NCBI GenBank assembly: GCA_964586785.1
Contig: CAZPHS010000006.1
Span: 34,122-98,121, forward strand
Source: SZUA-584 sp041656035
GTDB lineage: Bacteria; Bacillota; Clostridia; Christensenellales; SZUA-584
Direction of reading: 5' to 3'
Length of the DNA: 64,000 nucleotides
The position numbers and the translations under genes were made by a program. This document shows positions 8,727-17,773 of the stretch, piece by piece. The notes under the pieces were generated by a model that had not been told where the DNA came from, searched no databases, and saw only the letters and a program-made list of their open reading frames with translations. Numbering within the stretch: the stretch's first letter is position 1; each line of letters opens with the position of its first letter.

Positions 8727-10235
8727 ATGAAAGTAAATAAAGCAATAATTAAAATGGAATCGGCCTGCCAGCCGGTGTTGAGTGAAAGCCTTGTGGAAGG
8801 AAGGCTGTCGCTTCCGGCGGACAGAGCCGATATAGAACGGGTTTTGTTTGTTCAGGGGAGGATATACGTTAACGCCGAGCCTGCCGACGGCAAAGTGTTT
8901 ATGGACGGAAATGTAGAATTTACCGTTGTTTATATCGGCATTGACGGCGGCATCGACTCTTTTGAAGCCGTATCGCCTTTTCGTCATACGGAAGATATGG
9001 CGGGCGCGTGCGCGGGCATGAATATTTTAGCCAGGGGAAGCGTGCGCGAGGTTTCTTCTTGTGTAGAGGAGGGCAGAACTGTTAGCGTTAAGGGCGTTGT
9101 GTCCGTACAGCTTAACGGAAGCGTCACAAAAAGCCGCGAAGCCGTTACCGGTGCGGAGCAGCCTAACCTGCAGACCAAAACGACAAACAAAAGGCTTAAA
9201 ATTACGCGCGACCAGCGCCGAGAAACAGCATACATAAGAGAGGACGTTCGCGTGCCTCAAACAATGCCCGTGGCGGAAAAGGTGCTTTTCGCGGATGCTT
9301 ACGCAATTGTGCGCGGCGTACGTACAGAAGATTTGAAAGTTATAGTGGAGGGCGACATAAAACTGACGGTGCTGTACCTATCGGCGGACAAAGGGGCGCC
9401 GCTTCAGCAGATGATTGAAACTATGCCTTTCGGGCAGATTATCGCCTCGGAGGGAATTGCCGCGAGCGATACCATTTATGCCGATGCCGCGCTTACCGAC
9501 GTGCAGGTTAATGTTGCCGATGAAGCAAGCGACGTGCTGCGTTTATCGGCAAGGATGATTATTTCATGTGTCGCAAAAGGAGAAAGCGAAACACAATACA
9601 TGGAGGACGCCTATTCTCTGGATAACAGACTGGATATTCAATACGACAATCAAATATGCAAGGAGATGGTGTTAACCGGAAACGCGCGCGCCATTGCCAG
9701 AAGCGCAATTGCTATTCCCGCTTCGCAGCCCGCCGTTTCCCGAATAATCTGTTTAAGGGCGATGCCGAACATTGCAGCCGTGCGCCCGGGGGTAGATAGG
9801 GTATATATTGAAGGGCTTATGATGTATACCATGTGCTATTACTCATCCGAAGGGATGTGGAGCTATTCTGGAGAGACGCCGTTTGAGGCGGAAGTTTCGA
9901 TAGACGGAGTAAAGCCGGAGCATGACGTGGAAATATGCGCCGATGTGGAAAGCTGCACGTTTGACGGCACAGGGCGCGATATAAGCGTTAAGTTTATGAT
10001 GGATGTTGAGATAAGGGCGTTCGCGCAAACAAATTTGCGGCTTGTGTCGAGCCTTTCCAAAACAGATGAACGCGTCTTAACGCGCCAGGGCATAACCATT
10101 TATTTTGCCGACGGGGGCGAGAGCACATGGGATATCGCAAAGCGTTTTGCGGCAACGCTTGAAACGGTAAAAAAATTCAATCCCGAAATAGGCGATAAAG
10201 CGGAGATTGGGCAGAAGATACTTATAATGAGTTAA
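8727..10235 (+). CDS. sipL: SPOCS/LysM spore coat morphogenesis protein, SipL-like
   Basis: Protein of 502 residues. The body (about residues 25-435) consists of beta-rich repeats of the SPOCS/DUF3794 type; recurring segments include FVQGRIYVNAEPADGKV, the mid-protein IVEGDIKLTVLYLS and the late VYIEGLMMYTMCYYS. The last ~45 residues are a LysM domain (GESTWDIAKRF...NPEIGDKAEIGQKILI). This order and length match SipL, which in Clostridioides difficile binds SpoIVA through its LysM domain and attaches the coat to the forespore. The protein has no signal peptide, as expected for a mother-cell cytosolic coat protein. It is monocistronic, with a rho-independent terminator directly after it, and is probably mother-cell specific. 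Confidence 0.88.
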   Translation: MKVNKAIIKMESACQPVLSESLVEGRLSLPADRADIERVLFVQGRIYVNAEPADGKVFMDGNVEFTVVYIGIDGGIDSFEAVSPFRHTEDMAGACAGMNILARGSVREVSSCVEEGRTVSVKGVVSVQLNGSVTKSREAVTGAEQPNLQTKTTNKRLKITRDQRRETAYIREDVRVPQTMPVAEKVLFADAYAIVRGVRTEDLKVIVEGDIKLTVLYLSADKGAPLQQMIETMPFGQIIASEGIAASDTIYADAALTDVQVNVADEASDVLRLSARMIISCVAKGESETQYMEDAYSLDNRLDIQYDNQICKEMVLTGNARAIARSAIAIPASQPAVSRIICLRAMPNIAAVRPGVDRVYIEGLMMYTMCYYSSEGMWSYSGETPFEAEVSIDGVKPEHDVEICADVESCTFDGTGRDISVKFMMDVEIRAFAQTNLRLVSSLSKTDERVLTRQGITIYFADGGESTWDIAKRFAATLETVKKFNPEIGDKAEIGQKILIMS

Positions 10236-10250
10236 CTAACTTGAATTTAC

Positions 10251-10284
10251 AGCCCGTAAGATATTCACTTGCGGGCTTTGTTTC
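10251..10284 (+). terminator. Rho-independent terminator of sipL
   Basis: A 10-bp stem (AGCCCGTAAG with CTTGCGGGCT, one G-U pair) and 7-nt loop, followed by TTGTTT. It lies 15 bp after the sipL stop and before the convergent dnaB gene. Confidence 0.8.
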
Positions 10285-10318
10285 CCCGCAAAAATCCGCT
10301 GTTTTAAAAGTTTTCTAT

Positions 10319-11662
10319 CTAATACGTATCTGATTCCGCCTGAGCCGAAAGCTCCATAAAACGCGTCTGGTCTCCGCGCCATCCGACATTAATCTCACCG
10401 GTGGGACCGCTTCTTTGTTTTGCCACAATAATCTGAGATATATTGTCCGCCTCTTTGTTGTAATAGTTTTCTCTGTGCAAAAACAATACCACGTCCGCAT
10501 CCTGCTCTATGCTGCCGGATTCGCGCAAATCGGACAAAAGCGGTCGCTTGGAATCGCGCTTTTCGCTGGCGCGGGAAAGCTGCGAAAGCAGCATAACCGG
10601 CAGCTCCAGTTCTTTCGCCATTATCTTTAAGCTGCGCGTCATGGCGGATATCTCCTGTTGACGGTTTTCGCGCCTGTCCTTTCCGGACATAAGCTGCAGA
10701 TAGTCTATAACGACAAGACCTAGGCCTTTATCCTTTTTGAGCCGCCGCGACTTCGCGAGCATCTCCATTACCGTTATAGCGGGGGAATCGTCTATATATA
10801 TAGGCGCCGCGCCAAGCTGGGTTACGGCCACATAAAGACGGTCAAAATCCTCATGTGTCAGCCCGCCCACGCGCGTTTTCTGGCTGTCTACAAGCGCCTC
10901 GCTGCACATCATTCTAAGCGCGAGCTGTTCGCGTGCCATTTCCAGAGAAAAGACAGCCACTGGCGCGCCCTCCGCGACGGCGACGTGCTGCGCCACGTTA
11001 AGGGCAAAGCTTGTTTTACCCATGCCGGGGCGTCCCGCCACAACTATTAGCTGTGATTTTTGGAGACCCGAAAGCATTTTATCGAGAAGCGCAAATCCTG
11101 TAGGTATGCCTAAAAAACCGCGCTCGTTGTTCATCGCGTCGCTTATGGCGGTGTAACCTTCCAGCAACGCTTTTTTGATATGCTCGAGAGAATCGCGCCG
11201 CCTCTTGACCGCTATTTTATACAGCAAATCGCCGGCGCGGTTGACTATTTCGGAAACCTCTTCGTCCGAGGACGTCGCGTCTTTAATAATGGTATGGCCG
11301 GCGGCTATAAGCGCGCGCAGAACTGATTTTTGTTCTACGATATCTATATAATGCATTATGCTTTGCGCGCTCGGTACGCTTGAGGAAAGCTCGGCAATGT
11401 ATACCGTGCCGTCTTCGTCAATCTGGCCTTTGCGCTCGAGCCTCTCTATTACCGTTACGGTGTCGACAGGCTTGCCCGATTCGCACAGCTCGCACATAGC
11501 CTGATAGACTTGCCGGTGCTGCAACGAATAAAAGTCGGAAGGTAAAAGATGCTCGACGGCAACAAAAACAGCCCTCGGGTCTAAAAACATGCTCCCGAGT
11601 ACGCTTCGTTCCGCTTCCTGACTGTGGGGCGGCACATACGCCGCTAAATCCTGCTGCTCCAT
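10319..11662 (-). CDS. dnaB: Replicative DNA helicase
   Basis: Protein of 447 residues, the normal DnaB/DnaC length, without an intein. The N-terminal DnaG-interacting domain (PPHSQEAERSVLGSM) is followed by a linker and the RecA-like motor. Walker A is AGRPGMGKT at about residues 209-217, Walker B is VVIDYLQLM, and the C-terminal part has DLRESGSIEQDADVV. The hexamer unwinds DNA ahead of the replisome using ATP. I chose ATG 11662; a GTG directly in front (11665) is also possible, and the SD is weak. The gene follows rplI by 16 nt in an operon order typical of Bacillota. Confidence 0.96.
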   Translation of the reverse strand: MEQQDLAAYVPPHSQEAERSVLGSMFLDPRAVFVAVEHLLPSDFYSLQHRQVYQAMCELCESGKPVDTVTVIERLERKGQIDEDGTVYIAELSSSVPSAQSIMHYIDIVEQKSVLRALIAAGHTIIKDATSSDEEVSEIVNRAGDLLYKIAVKRRRDSLEHIKKALLEGYTAISDAMNNERGFLGIPTGFALLDKMLSGLQKSQLIVVAGRPGMGKTSFALNVAQHVAVAEGAPVAVFSLEMAREQLALRMMCSEALVDSQKTRVGGLTHEDFDRLYVAVTQLGAAPIYIDDSPAITVMEMLAKSRRLKKDKGLGLVVIDYLQLMSGKDRRENRQQEISAMTRSLKIMAKELELPVMLLSQLSRASEKRDSKRPLLSDLRESGSIEQDADVVLFLHRENYYNKEADNISQIIVAKQRSGPTGEINVGWRGDQTRFMELSAQAESDTY

Positions 11663-11678
11663 CACTTTTTTTTTGGTC

Positions 11679-12128
11679 CTATTCCGCCGCTTCCACGCAG
11701 ACGATAATATCGGCTGTAAGTCCGGAAAATACCTTTATAGTAATACCGGTTTCACCGAGCTCTTTAATCGGCTCGTCCAAAACAATACGCTTTTTGTCCA
11801 CTTCTATTCCGTGCTGCGAAAGTATGGCCTCGGCGACCTCTTTGGCCGTAACGGAACCGAACAACCGTCCATTTTCACCGCATTTTTCTTTAACCGTAAC
11901 TTTTATACCGTTTAAACGCTTTGCGGCTTCCTGAGCGGAAAGCCGCTCAAGCATACGCCGTTTTTCATTGGCTTGTCGCTGCTGTTTTGCCACGTTTAAA
12001 TTGGCGGGTGTGGCTTCCTTCGCGAGCCCTTGCGGAAACAAAAAGTTTCGCGCGTATCCGTCGTTTACATTAACTATATCTCCGGCAAATCCTTTGCCTT
12101 TTACATCCGCGGTTAAAATCACCTTCAT
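11679..12128 (-). CDS. rplI: 50S ribosomal protein L9
   Basis: Protein of 149 residues. The N-terminal domain starts MKVILTADVKGKGFAGDIVNVNDGY-like, with the conserved GYARNFLFPQGLA; a long charged helix links it to the C-terminal 23S-binding domain. The start is ATG 12128 with AAAGAGG upstream. L9 binds the base of the L1 stalk and helps reading-frame fidelity. The gene lies between gdpP and dnaB; the gdpP stop and the rplI start are separated by one base. Confidence 0.96.
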   Translation of the reverse strand: MKVILTADVKGKGFAGDIVNVNDGYARNFLFPQGLAKEATPANLNVAKQQRQANEKRRMLERLSAQEAAKRLNGIKVTVKEKCGENGRLFGSVTAKEVAEAILSQHGIEVDKKRIVLDEPIKELGETGITIKVFSGLTADIIVCVEAAE

Positions 12129-12129
12129 A

Positions 12130-14067
12130 TTAATCAACCTCTTTCACGTACTTTTTTATGGCTGTTTTTAGTTTTTTAACAGCCGTCTCCAAATCGGTAT
12201 CTGAAAACCGCGCCGCCGCAATTGTGGCGTGGCCTCCGCCGCCCAGGCTTTCAAGAATAAGCTGCACATTTACATCTCCCTGCGAGCGGCCGCTTATAAG
12301 GGTGGTTTCGTCCGCGCGGCACACAACAAAAGAAGCCGCGACCCCGCGTATCGTCAGCAACGCGTCCGCCGCCTGCGCGGCAATAAGCGACGTTTTTGAA
12401 AGCCCTTCCGGACAAAGCGAAACCGCTATACCCCCCGGAAGTATCTGCGCGTTTCGCACAATATCCGTTTTAGCCATATAAGTTTCAAGATCATCCTGCA
12501 TAAGCTGGCGCGAGACCGTTAAGTCCGCTCCGCGCCGTCTTAAATATGAGGCAGCTTCAAATGTTCGCACGCCGGTATTGAAAGAAAAGCCCTTGGTGTC
12601 AAGCGTTATGCCGCTTAATAACGCGTCTAAGTCAACGGGCAGCGGTTTTAGATCATCGTCAAAATACTGCATAATCTCGGTGACAAGCTCGCAGGCCGAA
12701 GAAGCGTTCGGGTCGTGATAATACAAAGCGGCTTTTTCTATATTGGACGTTCCGCGTATGTGGTGGTCTATAACCACAACGGTGTCCGCCATTTCAAGAA
12801 GACCGGGCGATATGGTAAAATCGGAAATCTGGGTATCCAAAACCACAAGCATACTGGCGGGGCTTATGTGCAGAGCGGCTTCCTGGCCGGTAACAAGACT
12901 GTGGGCGTATTCGTCTGTTCCGCGCAGCAAATTAAGCAGTAATTCGATAGACGGGTTTGGGTTTTCCATTACTATATAATACTTTTTGCCTATATGCCTC
13001 GCGCAGGCGCAAATGCCCAGAGCCGCGCCGATACAGTCAAGGTCGGGGACATCGTGCCCCATTATATACACGTCGCCGCATTGCTCTAAAAGGTTGCGGA
13101 AGGCATGGCTTATCATTCTTGCCTTAACTTTGCTGCGGCGCAGGCCTGCTTTTGTTGTACCGCCGAAAAACACGTAATTATCGCCTTGTTTTATTACCGC
13201 CTGATCTCCCCCGCGTCCAAGACAAAGCTCTAGCGCTTTGCCGGCGAATTCTCCGGACTGTTCGGCGCTTTCGCCTACGCCTGCCGCAATGGAAAGCGTG
13301 GGGGATATGGGCGCGCCTATGTGACGCACATCCTCAAGAATAGAGAATTTGTCGGACCGCAGTATAGAGAGAAAACGACGCTCAAAAACGCAAAGATAGC
13401 GTCCCCTGTCCGTGCGCGCAAAAAAGCCGGATGTGTTTTTGGCCATAGACGCGATACGTCTTTCCACCGCCGCCACGATTTCGGAAAGCTCGGACTGCGC
13501 GAACTGCGACGAGAGCTCCTCATAATTATCAATCAGCACATGACAGACGACGGGAAGAAAGCTTTGGTACAGTTTTTTTGCCTCAACGGTGTTTTCCATA
13601 TCAACGAGGCGATAGAGCAAAAGTTCACGGCGTTTGTACCAGACCGTGCGCAGCTCCTTAACGTATGTTTTATTGCCGATTTTTATTTTTTTGTCTTTAT
13701 CCGGAACGCTTATATTTTTTATCATGCTGTTAATATTGCGAAGCGCTCCGAATCCGGCTATATTACGAAACGCCAGATTTGCCCATTTTATGTAACCCGA
13801 AAGTGTTGTAAGCGCCGTGGGAAGCGACATTAAGTTTAGCGAAGCGGACGGTTCGTCCTGCGAGGAAAGCAATTTTACCATAAAGCGCTGCCATCTTATA
13901 CGGCGCAGCAGCACAAAATTAAGATACAGCAAGGCAAAAAGCAAAGCGGCGGATAAAACAATAAAACCGGCCGCCGTACCGTTAAAAAACGCAATCACGG
14001 ACATTGCCGATAACGCCAGCAGTATAAATATAAAATCGGATGAGAAAATGCGCAGCTTAGGCTTCAC
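12130..14067 (-). CDS. gdpP: Cyclic-di-AMP phosphodiesterase GdpP (DHH family)
   Basis: Protein of 645 residues with two N-terminal transmembrane helices (about residues 10-50), a PAS-like region, a degenerate GGDEF domain (about 170-300) and a DHH/DHHA1 phosphodiesterase. Catalytic motifs are DVPDLDCIGAA, VVIDHH and the C-terminal GGGGHATIAA. GdpP hydrolyses c-di-AMP to pApA and tunes potassium and cell-wall homeostasis. The start is GTG 14067 behind AAGGCGG, overlapping the end of the yybS-like gene by 4 nt. Domain order and length match the family, so a functional enzyme is expected. Confidence 0.94.
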   Translation of the reverse strand: MKPKLRIFSSDFIFILLALSAMSVIAFFNGTAAGFIVLSAALLFALLYLNFVLLRRIRWQRFMVKLLSSQDEPSASLNLMSLPTALTTLSGYIKWANLAFRNIAGFGALRNINSMIKNISVPDKDKKIKIGNKTYVKELRTVWYKRRELLLYRLVDMENTVEAKKLYQSFLPVVCHVLIDNYEELSSQFAQSELSEIVAAVERRIASMAKNTSGFFARTDRGRYLCVFERRFLSILRSDKFSILEDVRHIGAPISPTLSIAAGVGESAEQSGEFAGKALELCLGRGGDQAVIKQGDNYVFFGGTTKAGLRRSKVKARMISHAFRNLLEQCGDVYIMGHDVPDLDCIGAALGICACARHIGKKYYIVMENPNPSIELLLNLLRGTDEYAHSLVTGQEAALHISPASMLVVLDTQISDFTISPGLLEMADTVVVIDHHIRGTSNIEKAALYYHDPNASSACELVTEIMQYFDDDLKPLPVDLDALLSGITLDTKGFSFNTGVRTFEAASYLRRRGADLTVSRQLMQDDLETYMAKTDIVRNAQILPGGIAVSLCPEGLSKTSLIAAQAADALLTIRGVAASFVVCRADETTLISGRSQGDVNVQLILESLGGGGHATIAAARFSDTDLETAVKKLKTAIKKYVKEVD

Positions 14068-15092
14068 GTCGCGGCACCGCCTTGCTGTCCGAAACGTTTT
14101 CTTAAGTTTGACATGTTTTCAATAAGACCGATAATCACAAGAACCAAGCCGGCCATAAAAGCCGTAAGGAAATGAAGAATTACGCGTGAAGAAACCCTTA
14201 TGTTTCGCGTTTTATAAAAATAGTCCAGCAAGCTTAAGCCTTGTACTATAAATATAAACGAATAAACATTAAATACGGTTATTCCGAGTATATCAAACCC
14301 GTCAAAGCCAAAGCCTTCTCCTAAACGCGCGGCGGCATAGGAAAGTACAAACGCGAGCCAAAAGCGCTTAGGCAGCCGGTATTCGCTGAAGCGGGGCATG
14401 ACGTAGATAGACACGCCGTATTTTTTTGCGCGCGATATTGGCACGACAACGCTTAAAAGCCCTGTCATTAACGCGAATATTACCATAAAGCTGACCAGAA
14501 GAGTGTTAACGCTTATGCTTAACATATTCCGGATTATACCGATAGCTTCCGATGGCGGGGTCGCGTCCACCGCGGTTTGAGTTATAGCGCCGGATAAAAC
14601 GTCCGCGCTTCTGAAAATACTGTAAAACCATTTAATATTTTGTTCGCTAAGCTTTGCCAAAGAACCGACAATTGCGCCGGTGATATAATCCGCCGGACTT
14701 ATGTCCGCAAGCAGCCAGGTGGCTCCCGTGCTAAGGGCTATACCAAGCAAAGAGGCTCCGCTCGCGATAAGAACTTTGTTGAAAAAACGGGCGTGAGAGC
14801 GTATCATATATCCCGCGGCTAGCGCCGGCGGCAGAAACAGCGCCGATATAATTAAACATAGTACGGGACTTAACAGATATATTCCCATAAGGCAAAGCGC
14901 AATTACAAGACCGCCTAAAAGGTATCCGTTACGTGCGATGGCGTAAGCTAAAAGCGCGGGCAGAAAAAATACCGCGGGCAGAAAAAATACCGATATAAAA
15001 ACAGACGCCGCCGCTAACAGCAGTGTAAAAAACGCAGATCTATAGTCTTCGTTTTTTGTCTTGTCCAAAATTTCTTGTATTCCCGCTTTCAA
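14064..15092 (-). CDS. YybS-like DUF2232 membrane protein
   Basis: Protein of about 342 residues with eight or more hydrophobic segments, resembling the S-component-like DUF2232 family (YybS of Bacillus), which precedes gdpP in many Bacillota. Its function is unknown. The frame starts at a TTG (15092) without a clear SD, and overlaps the MazG-like gene by 53 nt; an in-frame TTG at 15068 is an alternative. A duplicated FFLPAVFFLPA stretch occurs near residue 40, encoded by a short tandem repeat (GCGGGCAGAAAAAATACC twice, about 14954-14990). Confidence 0.82.
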   Translation of the reverse strand: MKAGIQEILDKTKNEDYRSAFFTLLLAAASVFISVFFLPAVFFLPALLAYAIARNGYLLGGLVIALCLMGIYLLSPVLCLIISALFLPPALAAGYMIRSHARFFNKVLIASGASLLGIALSTGATWLLADISPADYITGAIVGSLAKLSEQNIKWFYSIFRSADVLSGAITQTAVDATPPSEAIGIIRNMLSISVNTLLVSFMVIFALMTGLLSVVVPISRAKKYGVSIYVMPRFSEYRLPKRFWLAFVLSYAAARLGEGFGFDGFDILGITVFNVYSFIFIVQGLSLLDYFYKTRNIRVSSRVILHFLTAFMAGLVLVIIGLIENMSNLRKRFGQQGGAAT

Positions 15093-15384
15093 AATGTTTC
15101 TTTAATAAAGACAAATCTCCAAAAGAAGATTCGAGCCTGTGCATGTCCGCTATGCCCAAATCAGTTTTTTGAATTATGTCTTCATCAAGCTCATCAAATG
15201 TGATGCCGCATCGCCTTCCTAAAATATAAGCCAGCAGTACCGCACCGCCGAGAGCGTCGAGCAGCTCCGCCCGTCCTCCCGGCGAAAGCGTTGCCCTAAG
15301 AACGTCTGCGGATTCGCCGATAAACTCGGCTTTTAGAACCTCAATTATCTTTGCGTTAGTGGCCACATTAACAGACTGATGCAT
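15040..15384 (-). CDS. MazG-like family protein
   Basis: Protein of about 114 residues from ATG 15384 (AAAAGGATGG upstream); ATG 15396 is a close alternative. The segment LGGAVLLAYILGRRCGITFDELDEDIIQK and the ending GDLSLLKKHFE resemble the small MazG-like proteins encoded directly upstream of yybS-gdpP in Clostridium. The metal-binding EXXE/EXXD residues of true MazG pyrophosphohydrolases are only partly visible (ELLDALGG), so enzymatic activity is uncertain. It is the first gene of the operon leading to gdpP, rplI and dnaB. Confidence 0.75.
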   Translation of the reverse strand: MHQSVNVATNAKIIEVLKAEFIGESADVLRATLSPGGRAELLDALGGAVLLAYILGRRCGITFDELDEDIIQKTDLGIADMHRLESSFGDLSLLKKHFESGNTRNFGQDKKRRL

Positions 15385-15511
15385 ACTTTGTACCATCCTT
15401 TTGTCAGTATGGCCCCAATACCCTAGTGTTTATATTCTATCCGTTTAAAAGGCAATAGTCAATGCCGCCGGACTTGAAGACTAAAGCCCGGCGGCGTATA
15501 AGAATTGCACC

Positions 15512-15548
15512 AAAAATACCGGAGGGACAACCTTTTCCGGCATTTTTT
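15512..15548 (-). terminator. Terminator downstream of spo0A
   Basis: Inverted repeat AAAAATACCGGA ... TCCGGCATTTTT (one mismatch, 12-nt loop). Read on the minus strand it ends in a T-run, so it would end the spo0A transcript. A second, GC-rich inverted repeat (GCCGCCGG/CCGGCGGC) lies just beyond at about 15462-15495. Confidence 0.75.
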
Positions 15549-15670
15549 ATATGTTGTTTCGTTAGGGCGGCTAAAATATAATACGAATCATTTTTTAAGC
15601 GACACTAACCGCGTCCGGCAGCCCGCGCTTTCGGCAATATATGCTGCGATTTATTAATTTTGCGGCGTAT

Positions 15671-16441
15671 TCAAGCGCTTCTGTCCATAATCAGCTTGTC
15701 CGCCATAAGCGCAATAAATTCGCCGTTTGTGGGTTTGTCTTTATTTGTATATATATTATAACCGATAAAAGAATTAATGTTTTCAATTTTGCCTCGCGAC
15801 CACGCCACTTCTATAGCGTGACGTATGGCGCGCTCCACCTTGCTGGCGCTTGTCTCGAAAGGTTCCGCAATACCGGGATACAGTTTCTTTGTTATTGCGT
15901 TTATAAGATCCGGGTTTTTGACAACCATTTTTATGGCTTCACGAAGAAAATGATAACCTTTTATATGGGCGGGTATGCCTATGGACAGAAAAACCGCCGT
16001 TATTTTTTCGTCAAGCGTACGGGAGCGCACCGGAGCGGGCGAGCGCCTTGTGGTTATAACCCTGTTGCCGAACATATCCTGGAGGCGTTTATAAAGTATA
16101 TCCCTGTTGAACGGCTTTATCATATAATATTTTGCCCCCAAATCACATGCGAGCTTTACCATTTTTTCATTGCCGACAGCCGAAACCACTATAGTTGCGG
16201 GCATGGTTTCAAACTCGGAGGTATTTAGCCTCTCAAGCAGTGAAAGACCGTCCGCCTCCGGCATAATCATATCTACAATCAATGCGTCGGGAGACAGTTC
16301 CTTTATTAAGCCCGCGGCTTCTATCGGGTTATTGCACGACCCCACAACTTCCACGTCATTCTTTGTGCTGAAGTATTTTGTAAGCATCTCGTTGAGCTGT
16401 TCATTGTCTTCGACAATAAGCAATTTAATTTTTTTATCCAT
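15671..16441 (-). CDS. spo0A: Sporulation master regulator Spo0A
   Basis: Protein of 256 residues from ATG 16441 (SD AAAAGGAG). The receiver domain has acidic residues Glu11-Asp12, phospho-acceptor Asp57 in IVDMIMPEADG, Ser87 and Lys109. The C-terminal effector domain shows the nearly invariant SASKVERAIRHAIEVAWSRG recognition segment and GIPAHIKGYHFLREAI. Phosphorylated Spo0A switches on sporulation and, in clostridia, solventogenesis and biofilm genes. It is monocistronic with its own terminator. I saw no clear 0A box or sigma-H promoter in the 264 bp upstream. All key residues are present, so the organism probably sporulates. Confidence 0.97.
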   Translation of the reverse strand: MDKKIKLLIVEDNEQLNEMLTKYFSTKNDVEVVGSCNNPIEAAGLIKELSPDALIVDMIMPEADGLSLLERLNTSEFETMPATIVVSAVGNEKMVKLACDLGAKYYMIKPFNRDILYKRLQDMFGNRVITTRRSPAPVRSRTLDEKITAVFLSIGIPAHIKGYHFLREAIKMVVKNPDLINAITKKLYPGIAEPFETSASKVERAIRHAIEVAWSRGKIENINSFIGYNIYTNKDKPTNGEFIALMADKLIMDRSA

Positions 16442-16705
16442 TGACTCAAACTCCTTTTCGAATATGTTTTTATGTACCCTCATACCCAAAAAAATGACGC
16501 AATATAATAAGACGCACCAACAAAAGAAATATATGTAGAATATTATCATGGCATCAACATTTTATCAATGGGGCAACAATATTTTTTGCAAATCTAACAA
16601 TTAAATTTATCATTTCTTAGGAAATGGTTTTTAGTTCGCCAAATAATAATACAGTTGGACAAGTGCGCCCGCGGGCACAAACGCGCAGACGCACTAATAC
16701 CAAAG

Positions 16706-17557
16706 TCACAGGGCATCGGCGCTGCCGCGCAAACCTTCTTTGAGCCTGGATTCGAGGTTTTTCAAATCAAGGTCTCCCGCTTCCGGAAGGGAAGCTTTTA
16801 TTATGGCGAGCTGCTCAAATAAAGTGTTTGTCTTCGTGTTCTTCTCAATTTCTTTTTTAAGCCTGTTGTTAAGTACGGTATTTTCTTTTTGTATGCTTTC
16901 ATTCTGCATTGAGATTTCTCTCATCTCTTCTTCGGCGCGATTTTTTAAGACCGCCATACCCGCCACCTTCGCGAGACCCTTGAAAAAACTTTTCACATCT
17001 ACATCCGAGGCTATTAAAGCCTTTACGACAACTTCCGGTATAAAGCGGCTTTCCTTGTATACGGGCGCGCCGCCCTTGTGGGTCTCGTAAGGGCTTATGT
17101 ATTTTTCCCCCGCCTTATCCATATCCGCCATAACTTTTTCAATTAGCGGGCGGCCGTTTTTGATAAGGCTCCTGTACTTATTTTGGTATCGCAGCATAAG
17201 CGTTTTGTCTCCGCGCGCAAGCTTTAAACTGGCGCCGCGTATAGAATCGCCGGATGCCGCCGAACCAAGCAATGTGCGCAGCAGCGTATAAATTTCTTCC
17301 TTTGTAAAAGGAGTGAAAGTAGTGGGCTTTTGCTCAATTTCGCCCGTCTCTTTAACTTTCATGTAATAATAGTTTCTTACGCTGTTTGGTTTTCGTCCGG
17401 TTTTTTGCGCCACTGTTTCAAACACGCGCTTAAGCGGAGCGCCAATTTTCTGTGCCTTTTTAATCTCGTCCCAGAGCATCAGTTTTTCGTCGTCCTTCCA
17501 GCCTGTTCGAAGAGCTATCTCGAAGCTGCCAAGGCCGGTGTCGTTGTTTGTATCCAT
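16706..17557 (-). CDS. Myb/SANT-like (RsfA-type) putative DNA-binding protein
   Basis: Protein of 283 residues. Residues ~15-70 (GWKDDEKLMLWDEIKKA...GRKPNSVRNYYY) form a tri-helical Myb/SANT-like domain of the kind seen in RsfA-type sporulation regulators. A central helical region (about 75-190) is followed by a coiled coil (about 205-245, rich in Glu/Lys/Asn) and a short helical tail. The function is not established. It lies directly upstream of spo0A on the same strand but 264 bp away, so it has its own transcription unit. The coiled coil suggests dimerisation. I infer a transcription factor, possibly developmental. Confidence 0.65.
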   Translation of the reverse strand: MDTNNDTGLGSFEIALRTGWKDDEKLMLWDEIKKAQKIGAPLKRVFETVAQKTGRKPNSVRNYYYMKVKETGEIEQKPTTFTPFTKEEIYTLLRTLLGSAASGDSIRGASLKLARGDKTLMLRYQNKYRSLIKNGRPLIEKVMADMDKAGEKYISPYETHKGGAPVYKESRFIPEVVVKALIASDVDVKSFFKGLAKVAGMAVLKNRAEEEMREISMQNESIQKENTVLNNRLKKEIEKNTKTNTLFEQLAIIKASLPEAGDLDLKNLESRLKEGLRGSADAL

Positions 17558-17640
17558 GTTCCCTACCCCTTATCATAGATTTTAATGCATATTATTCTCT
17601 TATAGCATTCGATTTAAACCGTTTTCTAACAAAAATATTT

Positions 17641-17667
17641 AAGCAAACGCGTAACTCGTTTGCTTTT
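17641..17667. other. Strong hairpin in a divergent promoter region
   Basis: Perfect 9-bp stem AAGCAAACG / CGTTTGCTT with a 7-nt loop followed by TTTGT on the plus strand. It looks like an intrinsic terminator but stands between two divergent genes, 107 bp before the start of the plus-strand gene and 84 bp before the minus-strand gene. It could be an attenuator, an operator or a relic. Confidence 0.55.
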
Positions 17668-17773
17668 GTACCCGCAATTAATCTGTTTGTATATAGATAT
17701 GCTTAAGTTAGAGCCGATAGAATTGTGTATCAGTCCGGCGCACACCGAATATATATAATTAAGAGGAAGTGTT

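Noticed and set aside
13321..13833. 170-codon open frame on the plus strand opposite gdpP
   Set aside because: It is antisense to a complete, well-conserved gdpP and encodes a low-complexity basic sequence with no domain; a shadow frame.
15641..16228. 195-codon open frame opposite spo0A
   Set aside because: It lies entirely over spo0A and its trailer and looks like random Tyr/Phe-rich translation.
16611..16626. CATTTC-TTAG-GAAATG hairpin with GTTTTT in the spo0A upstream region
   Set aside because: On the plus strand no gene ends there, and the stem is only 6 bp, so it is not a credible terminator.
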